A stretch of 64,000 nucleotides of DNA from Symsagittifera roscoffensis (lineage: Eukaryota; Xenacoelomorpha; Acoela; Convolutidae): the NCBI RefSeq assembly GCF_963678635.1, contig NC_087064.1:82141847-82205846 (forward strand). The letters run 5' to 3'. Positions 10,103 through 20,812 of the stretch are shown one piece after another. A program made the translations under genes and the position numbers. Position 1 is the first letter of the stretch. Each line of letters opens with the position of its first letter. Under the pieces are notes generated by a model. The model worked only from the letters and a program-made list of their open reading frames with translations. It was not told the origin of the DNA and searched no databases.

Positions 10103-12708
10103 AATTATTAATTTTTCTCCAAACCCTTTTTCTAATAACCTCAAATCAAAATATAAACCCTTCCCCTCGTACAGGACCACAAGATTTATTAGTAACACAT
10201 TACGATTGCGAAGAAAATGAACAAAAAACACTACATAAATATGCAATCAATCAGGTATCACAATGTGAAACAGAACCACAAGCTATAGAAACCACAGATA
10301 TAATAGCAACACTCTATTCAAAAGCCCGAGCAACAACAGTTACAGGTTATAAATTCACAGCAACATTTTCCGAAAAGAAAGTACATTGTTCACAAGTCTC
10401 GAACGGAAACAAAAACCGACTTGACCATGAATCATTCTACCAAAGTAATATAGAACGTCTTTTACATCTCAATCCCGACGATTGTAAAAATGAATTACTT
10501 AGACTAAACATCACAAAAAATAAAAACTCCCAAAGAAAATTAGTTAATTTTCAAGTTTTTTCAGACTCTGTACATCAATCACAACTTGAAAGACACCAAG
10601 GACATATAAAACTAGACGAAAAATACCCGTATAACGGCGCACACGGACGATTAACCTATGACCTACACGATAAACATTGGATACCACACATTGGTATAAA
10701 TAACCCATCAAACTGCAAAGCAGACACGAAAAATAAAGGATACCAAGAAATAATGTTTTTCGATTGGAAAATACAACTCGAAAAAATACAACTCACACGA
10801 GATTTATCTGATAATACAATGATCTATCAAGGAATCCGACTACCTTGTAAAAATGATCAAGGATATTGCGACCCTACAACGAGAACACAAGCAACAATTG
10901 TTTGGTTCCCCGAAGACACATGTACAACATTTCAAGTAGCAAAAATACACGCTCGTATGATAAAATTTCACGAAAAATATTTCATACAATCAATTCCATA
11001 TGAACAAGTCCATCCATCACGCAAACTAAGTTCCGATTTTCGAAACATAGACAATATAGAAAATAAATTGACACGTTTTCAAATATATCAAGAAACAGAA
11101 CTTGCATGTAAATACAGGAATCCACTTCACAGAACACAATACTCTGAAATATTAGTTGAATATGAAAAAGGATTCGACATGACCACTGGTAAAGTAAAAA
11201 TCGACCCATACGCCACAGGTCATCCTCTAAACGAAGGAACATCCTATATACCAGTTAATTTTGAAAAAAGCAACGGACAACCTGGTGGACATCTAAAACC
11301 TTATGACACCAGAAGCACACGCTTACAAGAATTATCACTAATGAATACTACATATTTTGGTAATATCCACTATGATATTCATTTGGATATGAAACTAGAC
11401 TATACAATTAGCCGCATTTTTCAAGAAATGTCACTCTCCGAATTAGAAACACTACATCAACTATGCGAATTAGAACGAACACAAATACTACAATCACTTG
11501 CACTAGCAGTATTAAAAATACCCTACGCAGGATACTTATTATCAGGAAATAGATCAAATTTTTTAGACTACGAAGGAAACATCTTATGGTTTTATACTTG
11601 TACTAAAAAAGTATCACCACTATACGTTTTTGAAGATAAACGATGTTATAAAAGAATCCCTATCTTTTATAAGAATAAAGTACATTTCGTGGATACACTT
11701 TCACGAAGAACATATTTCTGGGATACCGCAGTCCCATGTGGATCAGAAAATAGCCACAATGTAGTACAACTAAACCCTGATGAAAACAAATATTATCTTC
11801 TCACTCCATATCCCACATTAATGCAATCACTCAAAAAATTTTCACCAGAAAGCATTCGCGCTATTGCCCGAAACCCAAATATAGACTTACAATCAATAGG
11901 AATCTATTCAAAATCAGATATTCAACATCACATTAGAACACAACAATTCCAAGAATTATTAACACAAATGGACACTATACAAAGACAATCAATAGACCAA
12001 AATTTACGCAAACTTGCAGAAACTGCAGGATTTGCCGATATCTACACGCAAGACTATAGCGGATATTTTAAAGACATTAAAGATTATATATATCTAAACG
12101 GCGAAAAATACCGTCCCCAAGATATATCACCAATTAACATTTTTAGCTTTGTTACACTCAAAAATGAGATCCTAGATTTTCTAGGATGGCCCTACTACAT
12201 CTTAGAAAAATTGACTATTTTATACGCAATGTTTAACTTTATTGGATTTCTTTTCTCACTCTTAAAAGGAATCTACAATACATGTGCTATACACACACAA
12301 GTAAACAGACAAGCAAGCGTAGCACGCATACTCTTTGCAGGATTTTTTGGAATTTTTTCCACATCTATAAACAAAATTCTTTTAGACGCACAAATAAAAG
12401 AATATAACACAAAAATAACAACACGACAAAATACATACGACGAAGAACATAACAATGTCGACCCACAGCCAACGGCACCACAATTACCACCCCTACCAAA
12501 TAACCATCCACTATCCCTAGCCCCGCGAAATTTTAGAAATTTAGCAATCACACATAATCCAAATTTTAGACTCACCACATCACAAAGTCCCGTCCAACAT
12601 ATAATGACACATCAATCACAAGATGATAATACTTATGAACAAATTATTGAACAACCACATACCACCGCTTTTCAATCTCAAAATAATAATTTTTTTAGCC
12701 CACGATGA
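10090..12708 (+). CDS. env: Envelope-like type I membrane glycoprotein
   Basis: An 872-aa protein. The first about 18 residues form a hydrophobic signal peptide. A large cysteine-containing ectodomain with several N-X-S/T sites follows, then a strong membrane segment at about residues 700-730 with a second hydrophobic stretch at about 744-758, then a P/N/Q-rich cytoplasmic tail of about 110 residues. Position after pol and this layout identify it as an Env. A pattern with GYC near residue 258, IVW near 270 and Cys near 278 recalls the class III-like glycoproteins of chuviruses captured by some invertebrate LTR elements, but this is tentative. No clear furin-type site was found. The ATG overlaps the preceding ATG-less frame; the stop TGA overlaps the next ATG as ATGA. 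Confidence 0.75.
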   Translation: MYILKLLIFLQTLFLITSNQNINPSPRTGPQDLLVTHYDCEENEQKTLHKYAINQVSQCETEPQAIETTDIIATLYSKARATTVTGYKFTATFSEKKVHCSQVSNGNKNRLDHESFYQSNIERLLHLNPDDCKNELLRLNITKNKNSQRKLVNFQVFSDSVHQSQLERHQGHIKLDEKYPYNGAHGRLTYDLHDKHWIPHIGINNPSNCKADTKNKGYQEIMFFDWKIQLEKIQLTRDLSDNTMIYQGIRLPCKNDQGYCDPTTRTQATIVWFPEDTCTTFQVAKIHARMIKFHEKYFIQSIPYEQVHPSRKLSSDFRNIDNIENKLTRFQIYQETELACKYRNPLHRTQYSEILVEYEKGFDMTTGKVKIDPYATGHPLNEGTSYIPVNFEKSNGQPGGHLKPYDTRSTRLQELSLMNTTYFGNIHYDIHLDMKLDYTISRIFQEMSLSELETLHQLCELERTQILQSLALAVLKIPYAGYLLSGNRSNFLDYEGNILWFYTCTKKVSPLYVFEDKRCYKRIPIFYKNKVHFVDTLSRRTYFWDTAVPCGSENSHNVVQLNPDENKYYLLTPYPTLMQSLKKFSPESIRAIARNPNIDLQSIGIYSKSDIQHHIRTQQFQELLTQMDTIQRQSIDQNLRKLAETAGFADIYTQDYSGYFKDIKDYIYLNGEKYRPQDISPINIFSFVTLKNEILDFLGWPYYILEKLTILYAMFNFIGFLFSLLKGIYNTCAIHTQVNRQASVARILFAGFFGIFSTSINKILLDAQIKEYNTKITTRQNTYDEEHNNVDPQPTAPQLPPLPNNHPLSLAPRNFRNLAITHNPNFRLTTSQSPVQHIMTHQSQDDNTYEQIIEQPHTTAFQSQNNNFFSPR

Positions 12709-14498
12709 GCCGCCAACTTGGATCACTCCATCGATCAAATTCCCATCCAACCAACCTTACCTCTTCAATCCCAATAATACCACTTTTTGCTTTTCCGCCA
12801 CCCGATTTTCCATCTAGCAATGTAACATCAGGCATGAATTCCGACACTAACTCACAAATTTCAGTTTTATACTCCATTTCACAGCTAAATAACCCGAATA
12901 TTGAAACCCCCGACGAATTTGCCGACTCAGAACCATCTCCATCCAATAATTTTCATAACCCTTCTCATTTTTCTCAACCTCCTTTTCAACCCATATTATC
13001 AAATAACCCTGACCCAATCACTCCTACACCCTCTTATGCTTCCCAAGTTACCCCAACCTACTCCTCATACCATTCTGACCAATCATCTCCAGACACCCCC
13101 CGAATCTCCCCAGAGCTAGACAATTTTATTACCCTCCAACAACAACCCTACCACCTTAACACCCCGACCATAAACCAAATCTCCTCCACTACAAATTCAT
13201 CCAATCCCCCTACACCCTCTTCAAATTATACCGAATCATTAGCACCATCATCCACATCAACTGAATCCTCACTCAACACTAATAGAGCTTATCGCACTTT
13301 TAAAAGAAAGTTCCCCAACCATCCTTTCCCAGCAAAACCAGGAACAGCCCGAGAATACATCAACCACCCCCAACATACTAACACTAGAGAATTTTTAGCC
13401 ATCACTTTACCCTCATTTCCACAATACACCTTAAACACCCCTCATGACGCTAACGAAACACGCAACTTTGTAGACGAATACGTTTTAATGCCCACTCTCT
13501 CTTGGACCTCATACTATCATTTCACTAACCCTCTTTGCTTACCTTTAACTAACACATCCATTGATATAGACCGAAACAAAGACATGCTATATCGACTAAC
13601 TACACCACTCACCGCTAGACAATTTACTTACGTTGGATATAAAAAATCACTAAAAATACACACTGCACCTAGAGCTAACGAATACACACTAGAATACTAT
13701 GATCACAACATCATCAGAGCTAACCAAGATCAATTCTTAGACGACGATCGCTTCGCTAACCCACAAATCACCGAGAAATTTTTCATCAAGACACCATATG
13801 TATTTACACTAAACATCTTCGACCGAAAGTTTGATCACATTATTTCAGAAGCACTAACAAGCACACAAGCGTACGAAAGTTTTAAAGAACGCTTCCAAAT
13901 CTTTTCACTAACCTTTCATTTCCTTGCACCACACGAAAGAGATTTACACTGCTCACACGATATTATGTTGCGAACTAAACAAACACATACATACAGTTAC
14001 TATCGTTTCATCCAAAATCACTTTGACCTCCACACACCCTCTAGACAACCACACCATCGCTTTCAATTCATCAATTCAAAATACACTTCACCGTATTTCC
14101 TAAATTTCACATATTGTATTAAAAATACTAACCTTCATGGTATTCTTCGTAATTATGACCCCATAACCCAAATGTATATTTTCTGCCCCATCACCAAGAC
14201 CTTCAACGCAGAAGAATCCCGACCCTTCCTTATCCCGCACGAGTTTGTACAGCCTATAGAAATCCCCATTTTAGAATTCATCCACAACACTAAATTTAAC
14301 CACAAATTATATAACTTAATCCAAAACACACCTTATGAATTTGCAGTAGGCACTGAAGAACTAACCACCATTAAGGCACTTCAATTGCTTTGGCCACTGC
14401 TTCAAACTAAAAATATCATCCGCATCTTAGCTAAACTACTAACAACTTCAGAACTAATTCACGATATCTTCCCCCACGGTTTTTTCCCCGACGACTAA
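12705..14498 (+). CDS. 597-aa protein of unknown family, ATGA-coupled to env
   Basis: ATG 12705 overlaps the env stop (12706-12708) as ATGA. Residues about 1-195 are low-complexity and rich in S, T, P and N. A short basic patch (TFKRKFPNHPF) follows. Residues about 210-590 look like a folded domain rich in F, Y, H and T. There is no signal peptide, membrane segment, zinc finger or catalytic motif that I recognise. The architecture (P/S/T-rich N-terminus plus globular C-terminus) parallels the ATG-less ORF upstream of env. A matrix-, tegument- or capsid-like role is possible but not shown. The stop TAA is followed within 4 nt by a strong splice donor. Confidence 0.7.
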   Translation: MSRQLGSLHRSNSHPTNLTSSIPIIPLFAFPPPDFPSSNVTSGMNSDTNSQISVLYSISQLNNPNIETPDEFADSEPSPSNNFHNPSHFSQPPFQPILSNNPDPITPTPSYASQVTPTYSSYHSDQSSPDTPRISPELDNFITLQQQPYHLNTPTINQISSTTNSSNPPTPSSNYTESLAPSSTSTESSLNTNRAYRTFKRKFPNHPFPAKPGTAREYINHPQHTNTREFLAITLPSFPQYTLNTPHDANETRNFVDEYVLMPTLSWTSYYHFTNPLCLPLTNTSIDIDRNKDMLYRLTTPLTARQFTYVGYKKSLKIHTAPRANEYTLEYYDHNIIRANQDQFLDDDRFANPQITEKFFIKTPYVFTLNIFDRKFDHIISEALTSTQAYESFKERFQIFSLTFHFLAPHERDLHCSHDIMLRTKQTHTYSYYRFIQNHFDLHTPSRQPHHRFQFINSKYTSPYFLNFTYCIKNTNLHGILRNYDPITQMYIFCPITKTFNAEESRPFLIPHEFVQPIEIPILEFIHNTKFNHKLYNLIQNTPYEFAVGTEELTTIKALQLLWPLLQTKNIIRILAKLLTTSELIHDIFPHGFFPDD

Positions 14499-14501
14499 CA
14501 G

Positions 14502-14580
14502 GTAAGTATGAATTGAATGAATATTACTAACTAATTAAAATATTGAAAAACTCACCATTCCTTATTCATGTTTTCTTTAG
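14502..14580 (+). other. Candidate 79-bp intron just downstream of the last ORF
   Basis: CAG|GTAAGT at the 5' end, an exact TACTAAC branch-like heptamer near 14,525, and TTTTCTTTAG at the 3' end. All three signals are near consensus, and the donor is stronger than any donor in the host TDP-43 gene in this window. The intron lies entirely 3' of the 597-aa ORF stop. Confidence 0.5.
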
Positions 14581-16028
14581 ATTTTTAGCCTTCATCTTCA
14601 ATCATCTGAAAAATTCACAAAAGAAAAATAAAAAATAGCAAACTTCTTCAAAACTATTTAAAACCCTATTTAACTTTTGCACCAACAATTAAATAAATAT
14701 AATACCAATGCAGTAAATTAATTTATAAAATTTTCCCCTAAAAGCAGTAAATCTACATATGATGAAAATTTGTATCTTAAAATTCCCCCATTACTAGCAG
14801 TAAATTTCCAAATTCTATGCAGTAAATTAATAAAATGCAATTGCAGTACTAACCTTTTGATATTTTCATTCATTCGCACAGAAATTCTATCCACACTCGC
14901 ACAGCTCGCCCACGAAGAATTGTTTAAAATAATGAATTTCAGTTTCAAGTTTTCACACTCAACAACTCTAACAAATAATAACAAGTTTCAAACTTTCCTT
15001 TAACCCGGTTGGAAAGGAATCATATACTAAACAAAACTAACCAACGCAGCTTACTAAATACCACAAATCATAAAATAACAGCATGACTAAGAAAAGGAAA
15101 CCAACGGTACCCAAACCGGATTAACCCAGTTTAAAACTGGATAATTTATTCTTTTGAAGACTATTACAAAGTCTTAGAAAGAAATAATAAAACACAAAAA
15201 AGTCAAAAGACAAACCCATACCACAAACAATTTGCTTTTTGGAAAAAGTACATAACCAACAAAACATAAGTAAAACCACAACAAACCCAACATAAAATGT
15301 TGTCACATAACAGGACCCCTCATAAAAACCGCATGAAATCATACTCCCACACCTGGCCTAACCCACCAGGAAAGGACGTCCTGAGCATGCTCTATAGCCG
15401 GCCTAACCCACCGTGCTACATCCACGCTTTGTGACCACACCTTTATTTTTAATAAGAGCTACTCAAGGGTGAGTAACTCTTCAAAATAACCGAACTAAAA
15501 CAAAAAGCTTTTGTGAAAACAACTAACTAAAATCATAATTAAAAAATATTAAATTAATAAAAGTTTTATAAAATGTAAAATCACATGATGCAATATATAG
15601 ATCAGAATACAACACCAAGGACGAACATCAAAAGACAAGACGACCTCACTACACTCGAGAGAGAATGACCAACTATAATCGATATGCCGCTCACAATCAC
15701 AACTCAAAGGATTTAGAGTACGACTTGACCTCGCAGAAAAGGACTTCATTGAACTAGACCAATGACCACCTCGATGTTCAAGTATACGTACAGATCCGAG
15801 TAACCAGGCATCCCCTCCACGCACAATCTCCACGCCATTCCCGAGCTAGATCAAACACAAAAGAAGTTCTCTCCGAAGAACAGAAAAACCTGACATAGCC
15901 AACCATTCTGAAACCAGAATTGATGCTGTTGCAGAGACTCAGTCGTTGTCACAAGAAGAACACAACGTCTTGTGTCCTCAATTCCAGATCCCTGGAACTT
16001 CCTTAACAAAAAGGAAACAAAAGAAAAA
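14581..16028. other. 3' non-coding region of the large retroelement
   Basis: No convincing ORF. Four exact copies of GCAGTAAAT start at 14,710, 14,744, 14,797 and 14,819, with a partial fifth at about 14,843. A 15-nt perfect palindrome with 7-bp arms (CCAGTTT/AAACTGG) lies at 15,126-15,140. A 94-codon minus-strand frame at 15,549-15,833 has no recognisable features and is probably chance. Confidence 0.5.
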
Positions 16029-16505
16029 TGATGTTCGCCAAATACCAACGTCCATCATCCATCCTTGAACTACAAAAGAACTGTTCTAAAAAACTCTGTA
16101 AAACCCGGATGGGTGGAACCTGATCTAAACTATATTTTATGATTGGATAAATTAAATGTTTTACCAATGTAAAGTATTTAATATTAACCAATCATGATCC
16201 ATCTAACTAACAACCCACTTATTTGTAAGTGCTGAAGTTACTTGTAATTTCAGCACCAGAGAGATTTGAATTTAACTTAGAAATTAGTTGGACTCTCCCG
16301 AGCACTTCAGCAGCCGCAATAAACCAGTATACCCTAGATCTATTGAGCCTAGCAGAGACTAGTTAAACAACCTGAGACTAGATAGTATAAGAGTAAGATT
16401 AGGATCGGTATTAGACTAAGAAGTTGCACGAATCTATCCGGCCGAAAATAAGATAGCGTGACGAGCAGACGGTGTACCCTATCCGAAATTACTCTATGAG
16501 TTACA
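16029..16505 (+). repeat. Candidate 3' LTR of the large retroelement
   Basis: A purine-rich tract (about 16,008-16,028) precedes a segment that starts TGATGTTCGCC and ends GAGTTACA, giving TG...CA ends. Inside are a CCAAT box on the minus strand near 16,186, an 8-bp stem (GTGCTGAA / TTCAGCAC) near 16,229-16,255 and a polyadenylation signal AATAAA at 16,318-16,323. The 5' LTR is outside the window, so no pairwise confirmation is possible and both boundaries are provisional. Confidence 0.3.
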
Positions 16506-16514
16506 CTCCAGTCC

Positions 16515-16880
16515 TAACTCACCAGACAACTTGTTCAAATGATTTTGTTATAGGGAGTTTGTTATACCTAGGTTGTTACTTCTCGGAGAAAAACTTTGAA
16601 GTACAACCAACCTAAGGCCCCAGCAATATCTCTATAATCTGGATCTTCACAGATATAGCCGTTTCCATTTTGTGAATTTTAACCGATTTCGATGACATAC
16701 AGTTAGAGAGAAAAAAACTTGAACTAAGAAATTGAAAACAAAAAAAAATAGAAATGCAAACGAGGCAGCATTGAGGATGAAAAAAGAGGACGACAAAAAT
16801 ACTGGAGAAGTTTAAAATGAGAACTCTCTTTCAAAAACATAGAATGGAAAATGTTGCAAAATCAATTGGAGAAAAAACAT
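16515..16880. repeat. Diverged duplicate segment, copy 1a
   Basis: Similar to 19,395-19,720. Shared anchors include GAGTTTGTTATACC, GACATCCAGTTAGA-like text and AAATGCAAACGAGGCAGC. Together with copy 1b it forms one half of a diverged tandem duplication. No coding function is apparent. Confidence 0.6.
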
Positions 16881-18294
16881 TAATAGAGGAACTCAGGAGC
16901 TGAGATATCGTACCAGCGCCGTGCTATAATTGAACTGTGAAGATTTTAACGAATTAGACTACAGTTGGATAAAATGATTTCAACAAAAACAGAAAAAAAT
17001 GACAAAAATAGCAGAAACTGATTTTCAAGATGAAATCACCAGAACCAATTAGGAAACTCCCACCTGTGAGTTGCCTGCAGCCGTTCAAATATTAGGCACG
17101 AGCGACGAGCATAATGCTGGTTGGGTTAACAAAAAAGCAGCTTAGATAGCAAAAATAGCTATAGTAGATCAAAGTTATATCGACGGCGAATTCGTATCGA
17201 ATTTCGATCGCCAGTTCAGCAGACCTGTTTATTTCTGCTGTTCCAAATAAAATGTATACGGCTAGCGCGGCATCTCAAAAAAAGCACCACTTTTCGAAAG
17301 ACCAACAACGACATCTAGAATTTTTGTCCCAGCACAGGGCGTTTGATTTTTTCGGTTCTCCTTAGCTCCCATAATGCATTTATTGAAATTTTTTTCAAAA
17401 CAAGTGTTCCATTCGATTGTCAACTAAATTATATGTGCCTGCTGCTTCAAACCTTGTGAAAAATTGATGGTTTTAGTTTCTGATAACAGGAACAATTCAG
17501 AGTTTTCAGATGCATAATTTTAAACATGCATAATTTTGCTCTATTCATTGAACCTTCAATTGTCATCTTTGGGTTTCAATTACCAACCTAGAAAGCCAAA
17601 CTGGGAGCCCACTTCAAGTCAAATTTTTGATAAGGCCAGCTGAATAAAAAACCATGCCGCTAAATCCGAAAATTTAAGCCCCTTTCACAACTGCTGGTAG
17701 CGCTTTTTACTATATTGCAACAAATTCGGCATCATGATATCCACCTGGCATTTAACAGCCTAAACAAATTCTAGTGTATGCACCCCCACCATTAACTCTT
17801 GACGTCATTGATCCATCTTCTTTGTCGTTTAAATATTTAACACTCCAACATTTGGCCTCAATTTTTAACAAGACAAAATATAGCACAAGAATTTGCTGGA
17901 AATATGCATAATTTGATGGCCATGCATTAGCATAGCCCCAGTGGTCTGGCCAATTCAGGAGCCTAGTCGATTCGGCACACTCGACCAATGTCTTGGAGCT
18001 GAATTATTTGAAAAGACTGGTGGCGGGTGATGCGTAAATAGTGATTTTTGAGATTGGTTACTATGATGGCTTGTACCCTAATAATTTGAAGACTTTTAGC
18101 GTAATTTTTGCCAACCTCACACAAATGCGAGCACTCCATTAGATTAACTGAGCAAATACCCACAGTTTAAGATTCACAATTCCTGGCGTGTAATAGGTTT
18201 TGCATCTACAATATCGAGCTTTGTAACAGTAAGCGAGTCCTTTTCTTGCTACCTCTAGTACTGCCAAGCTCTTACCGGAAATTCTTAAACCTAA
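16881..18294. other. Non-coding spacer within the first duplicated half
   Basis: About 1.4 kb present in the first half of the duplication and absent from the second, so either an insertion here or a deletion there. Short minus-strand frames at 17,752-18,163 have no recognisable features. No terminal repeats were spotted. Confidence 0.4.
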
Positions 18295-18515
18295 CATAAT
18301 TGGTCCCGCTCATCATTAATTGAATTTTGTGTGTAGTTACAGAAGAAAGCAATCGCATATGAAAGCTTGCACGCGACATCAACTTAACCGTGAGCTGAAG
18401 ATGTTACCCAGAGGAAACCCTCAATTAAGACGTCCAATGTGCGGACAAGGAAAAACTGCCAGTACAAGAAGCAGCGTTTTCGAAGCGAATAGAAGCACAC
18501 AAAGAGCCAAGCTCA
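18295..18515 (+). repeat. Diverged duplicate segment, copy 1b, with a short open frame
   Basis: Matches 19,838-20,065. Both encode in one frame a short run with the shared core RHQ(L/V)NRELKM followed by GNPQL. The two differ at about eleven positions over 23 codons, five of them synonymous. This is compatible with weak coding constraint or with plain repeat divergence. Confidence 0.5.
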
Positions 18516-19394
18516 AAGACAAATCGAAGACAGAACTCCAAACTTGAAGCAATTTCAACTCCAGTTCACTCTGAGTAAGTATTGAGAGCTCAAATTGAGA
18601 CTTTCAATTAACAGCCTAATTAAACTCTAAACTATGCACCCGTACAAAAACTGGAAACAAACTTTAATGATCAAAAAATTCATGAGTGTTTATCAATAAA
18701 CTAACAAATATAACGTAGTTGAACATTTGAACATTTTCAGAAGAGCAAAAAAGACATAAAAAAACAGAAAACAAGTTAAAAGGCTGCAACAATACTGGTT
18801 GTATCGGGAAAAACTTGATACCGCAAAGAAAACAATGAGGATTTTTCTTTAAAAAGCCTGAGAACAATCCCAACACATCAAAACTTTCAAACTAAGCGTT
18901 GTGGTACAAAAAAAAACAGTGCAAAAAAAACAGTGCAAAATTTTCTGCAGCCCCTTAAGCAATTTGCGCCGCGGGCAAACTTAACTCGAATTTCGAAACT
19001 TTCTGGAGCCCCACTTGAGAAAAAAACGATCCAAACTACTAGCTGCTTAATTTTGCCTTGTTTTTTTTGAACTCCCAAACAGCCAGCCATCATCGAGGAA
19101 GAGAGTATTGAGTTTGCTTCTGAAACACTGTTTTTGACTGAACAATTTTCTGCGTAAGTTCCTAAGTTTAATGATGAGAAGTTAATGTACATGAAAAAAA
19201 ATTGTTAGACTTAATTAGTTCTTTTGAAGAAGCAATCGATAATAGCAAAAGAAGAATGAGCAATAAGAGTCTGGTAAGAAAACGCAAGTGTTTTTGAAAA
19301 ACTATTTTGAGGAATAAATTTTGATAAGCCTATAAAAAAGTAGTGGAGATTCAAGTAAACTTCTATCGGGATTAAAAGAAAACTTACACCACAC
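18516..19394. other. Non-coding AT-rich spacer
   Basis: Nothing recognisable. Short minus-strand frames at 18,664-19,192 look like chance. Confidence 0.4.
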
Positions 19395-20065
19395 AACTCG
19401 TTCAAATGGTCAAGTTACTCGTCAAACGGAGTTTGTTATACCAGGATTGTTACAACTCGGAGGACGATGTTGAATGATAATTGATCTAAGGTCCAGCAAG
19501 ATATTTGTGAGATTGAGAGCAAGTTCAATGACATCCAGTTAGAAGGAAAGCTACCAAATCTGCGAAAAAACAAGAGGTAGAAATGCAAACGAGGCAGCTT
19601 TGAAAGAAAAAGAAGAGGGCGACAAAACAGTCTGGCTGTGAAGAAAACTAAATGGAAGCTGATCATCAAAAAATAGAAAGGAAAATGGAGCAGATTGAAT
19701 TGAAGAAAAAATACTAGGGGAAATTTCACACAAGCAAGATGCAAATTAGACTTTAGCTTGATTGCACAACTAAAGAGAATATAAATTAGTTAACTGCTAC
19801 TTCTAGCACTGATTTACTTTTACTGCAAATAGTTAGACAGCGTTGGTCCCGATCATCGTTAATTGTTGAGTTCTGTGGTGAGTGGTAACAGAAGAGAGCG
19901 ATCGCATATGAAGACTTGCATCCGACATCAAGTTAACCGTGAACTGAAGATGATACTCAGCGGTAATCCGCAATTAACTAATTTACTTCCTATGAGCGGA
20001 CACAACATGGGCAATTTTTCATCGTTTTCAAAGCGAAGAAACTCACAAAAAGAGACAAGCTATGT
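19395..20065. repeat. Diverged duplicate segment, copy 2 (a and b adjacent)
   Basis: Corresponds to 16,515-16,880 followed directly by 18,295-18,515, with the intervening 1.4 kb missing. It contains a short frame starting at an ATG near 19,909 whose first codons resemble those near 18,360. Confidence 0.55.
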
Positions 20066-20536
20066 ATATGATCTAAGCTATGTTTCGCTTGTTTTCAGGA
20101 TAATGGACTGTTCCGAAAATGCTTTAAATCCAAAAAAAAAGTTCAATACCTAAATGCAACAGAATCTGTGACAGCAATTCATCCATGTCTGTAAGCCTTG
20201 CTGGGCGCCAATTTTTTGAAAGACGAGAATTGAAGCTTACTATCGATGGAATCAATTCCGCAGATGGAATCAATTCTATCTGATATTACATATCTTCAGA
20301 ATTTGTAGGATCCGAAGAAGCTTTTAAAATTTCAGCTTAGGTAAGAAAAGAACTTAAACGTAAGTCGAAACTGAGTGACGTGGTTTCAAAGATCATACCT
20401 GTACTTGCAAACTGTAACACCTTCATTCTTACGAAAATAGATGTCGATCTAATCCCAGCACAAAATTTCGGCTGATTAATAAGAGCAATAGCCAGGAACA
20501 AAATTAGCCTCTAACACTATGCTCCATTTAACCGTT
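20066..20536. other. Spacer upstream of the second LTR retroelement
   Basis: No gene recognised. The insertion point of the second retroelement lies at its right end, next to CCATTTAACCGTT. Confidence 0.4.
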
Positions 20537-20812
20537 TGTGGTGGTAGTGAGTAGACCACCTAAGATAGAGGACGTTATAACTTATTATTATTAATGTTAG
20601 AGATCATTTGAATAACACCAATTAAAGACCTGTCAATCACGTTGATTGTTCTAACAACTTGATGGTGCTAAAGACTGAAACTCACTCTGTGTTAATTATT
20701 GAGAGGTTATAGTTATCTTCTATTCTTTGATCCATACTTACTTATTAAACTTTACTATTAATTCAACTGTCTTATTAGTCTAGTTTTCAGATAAGATTTA
20801 GGGATTATCACA
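20537..20812 (+). repeat. 5' LTR of the Mag-like Ty3/Gypsy element
   Basis: 276 bp starting TGTGGTGGTAGTGAG and ending TTATCACA, with TG...CA ends. The first 69 bp recur at 27,462-27,530 with one mismatch, directly after a polypurine tract, which proves the LTR start. The end is set by the primer-binding-site-like TGGCGCAGCC that follows immediately. Confidence 0.85.

Noticed and set aside
15549-15833. 94-codon minus-strand ORF
   Set aside because: No recognisable domain; lies in the 3' non-coding region of the retroelement; probably chance.
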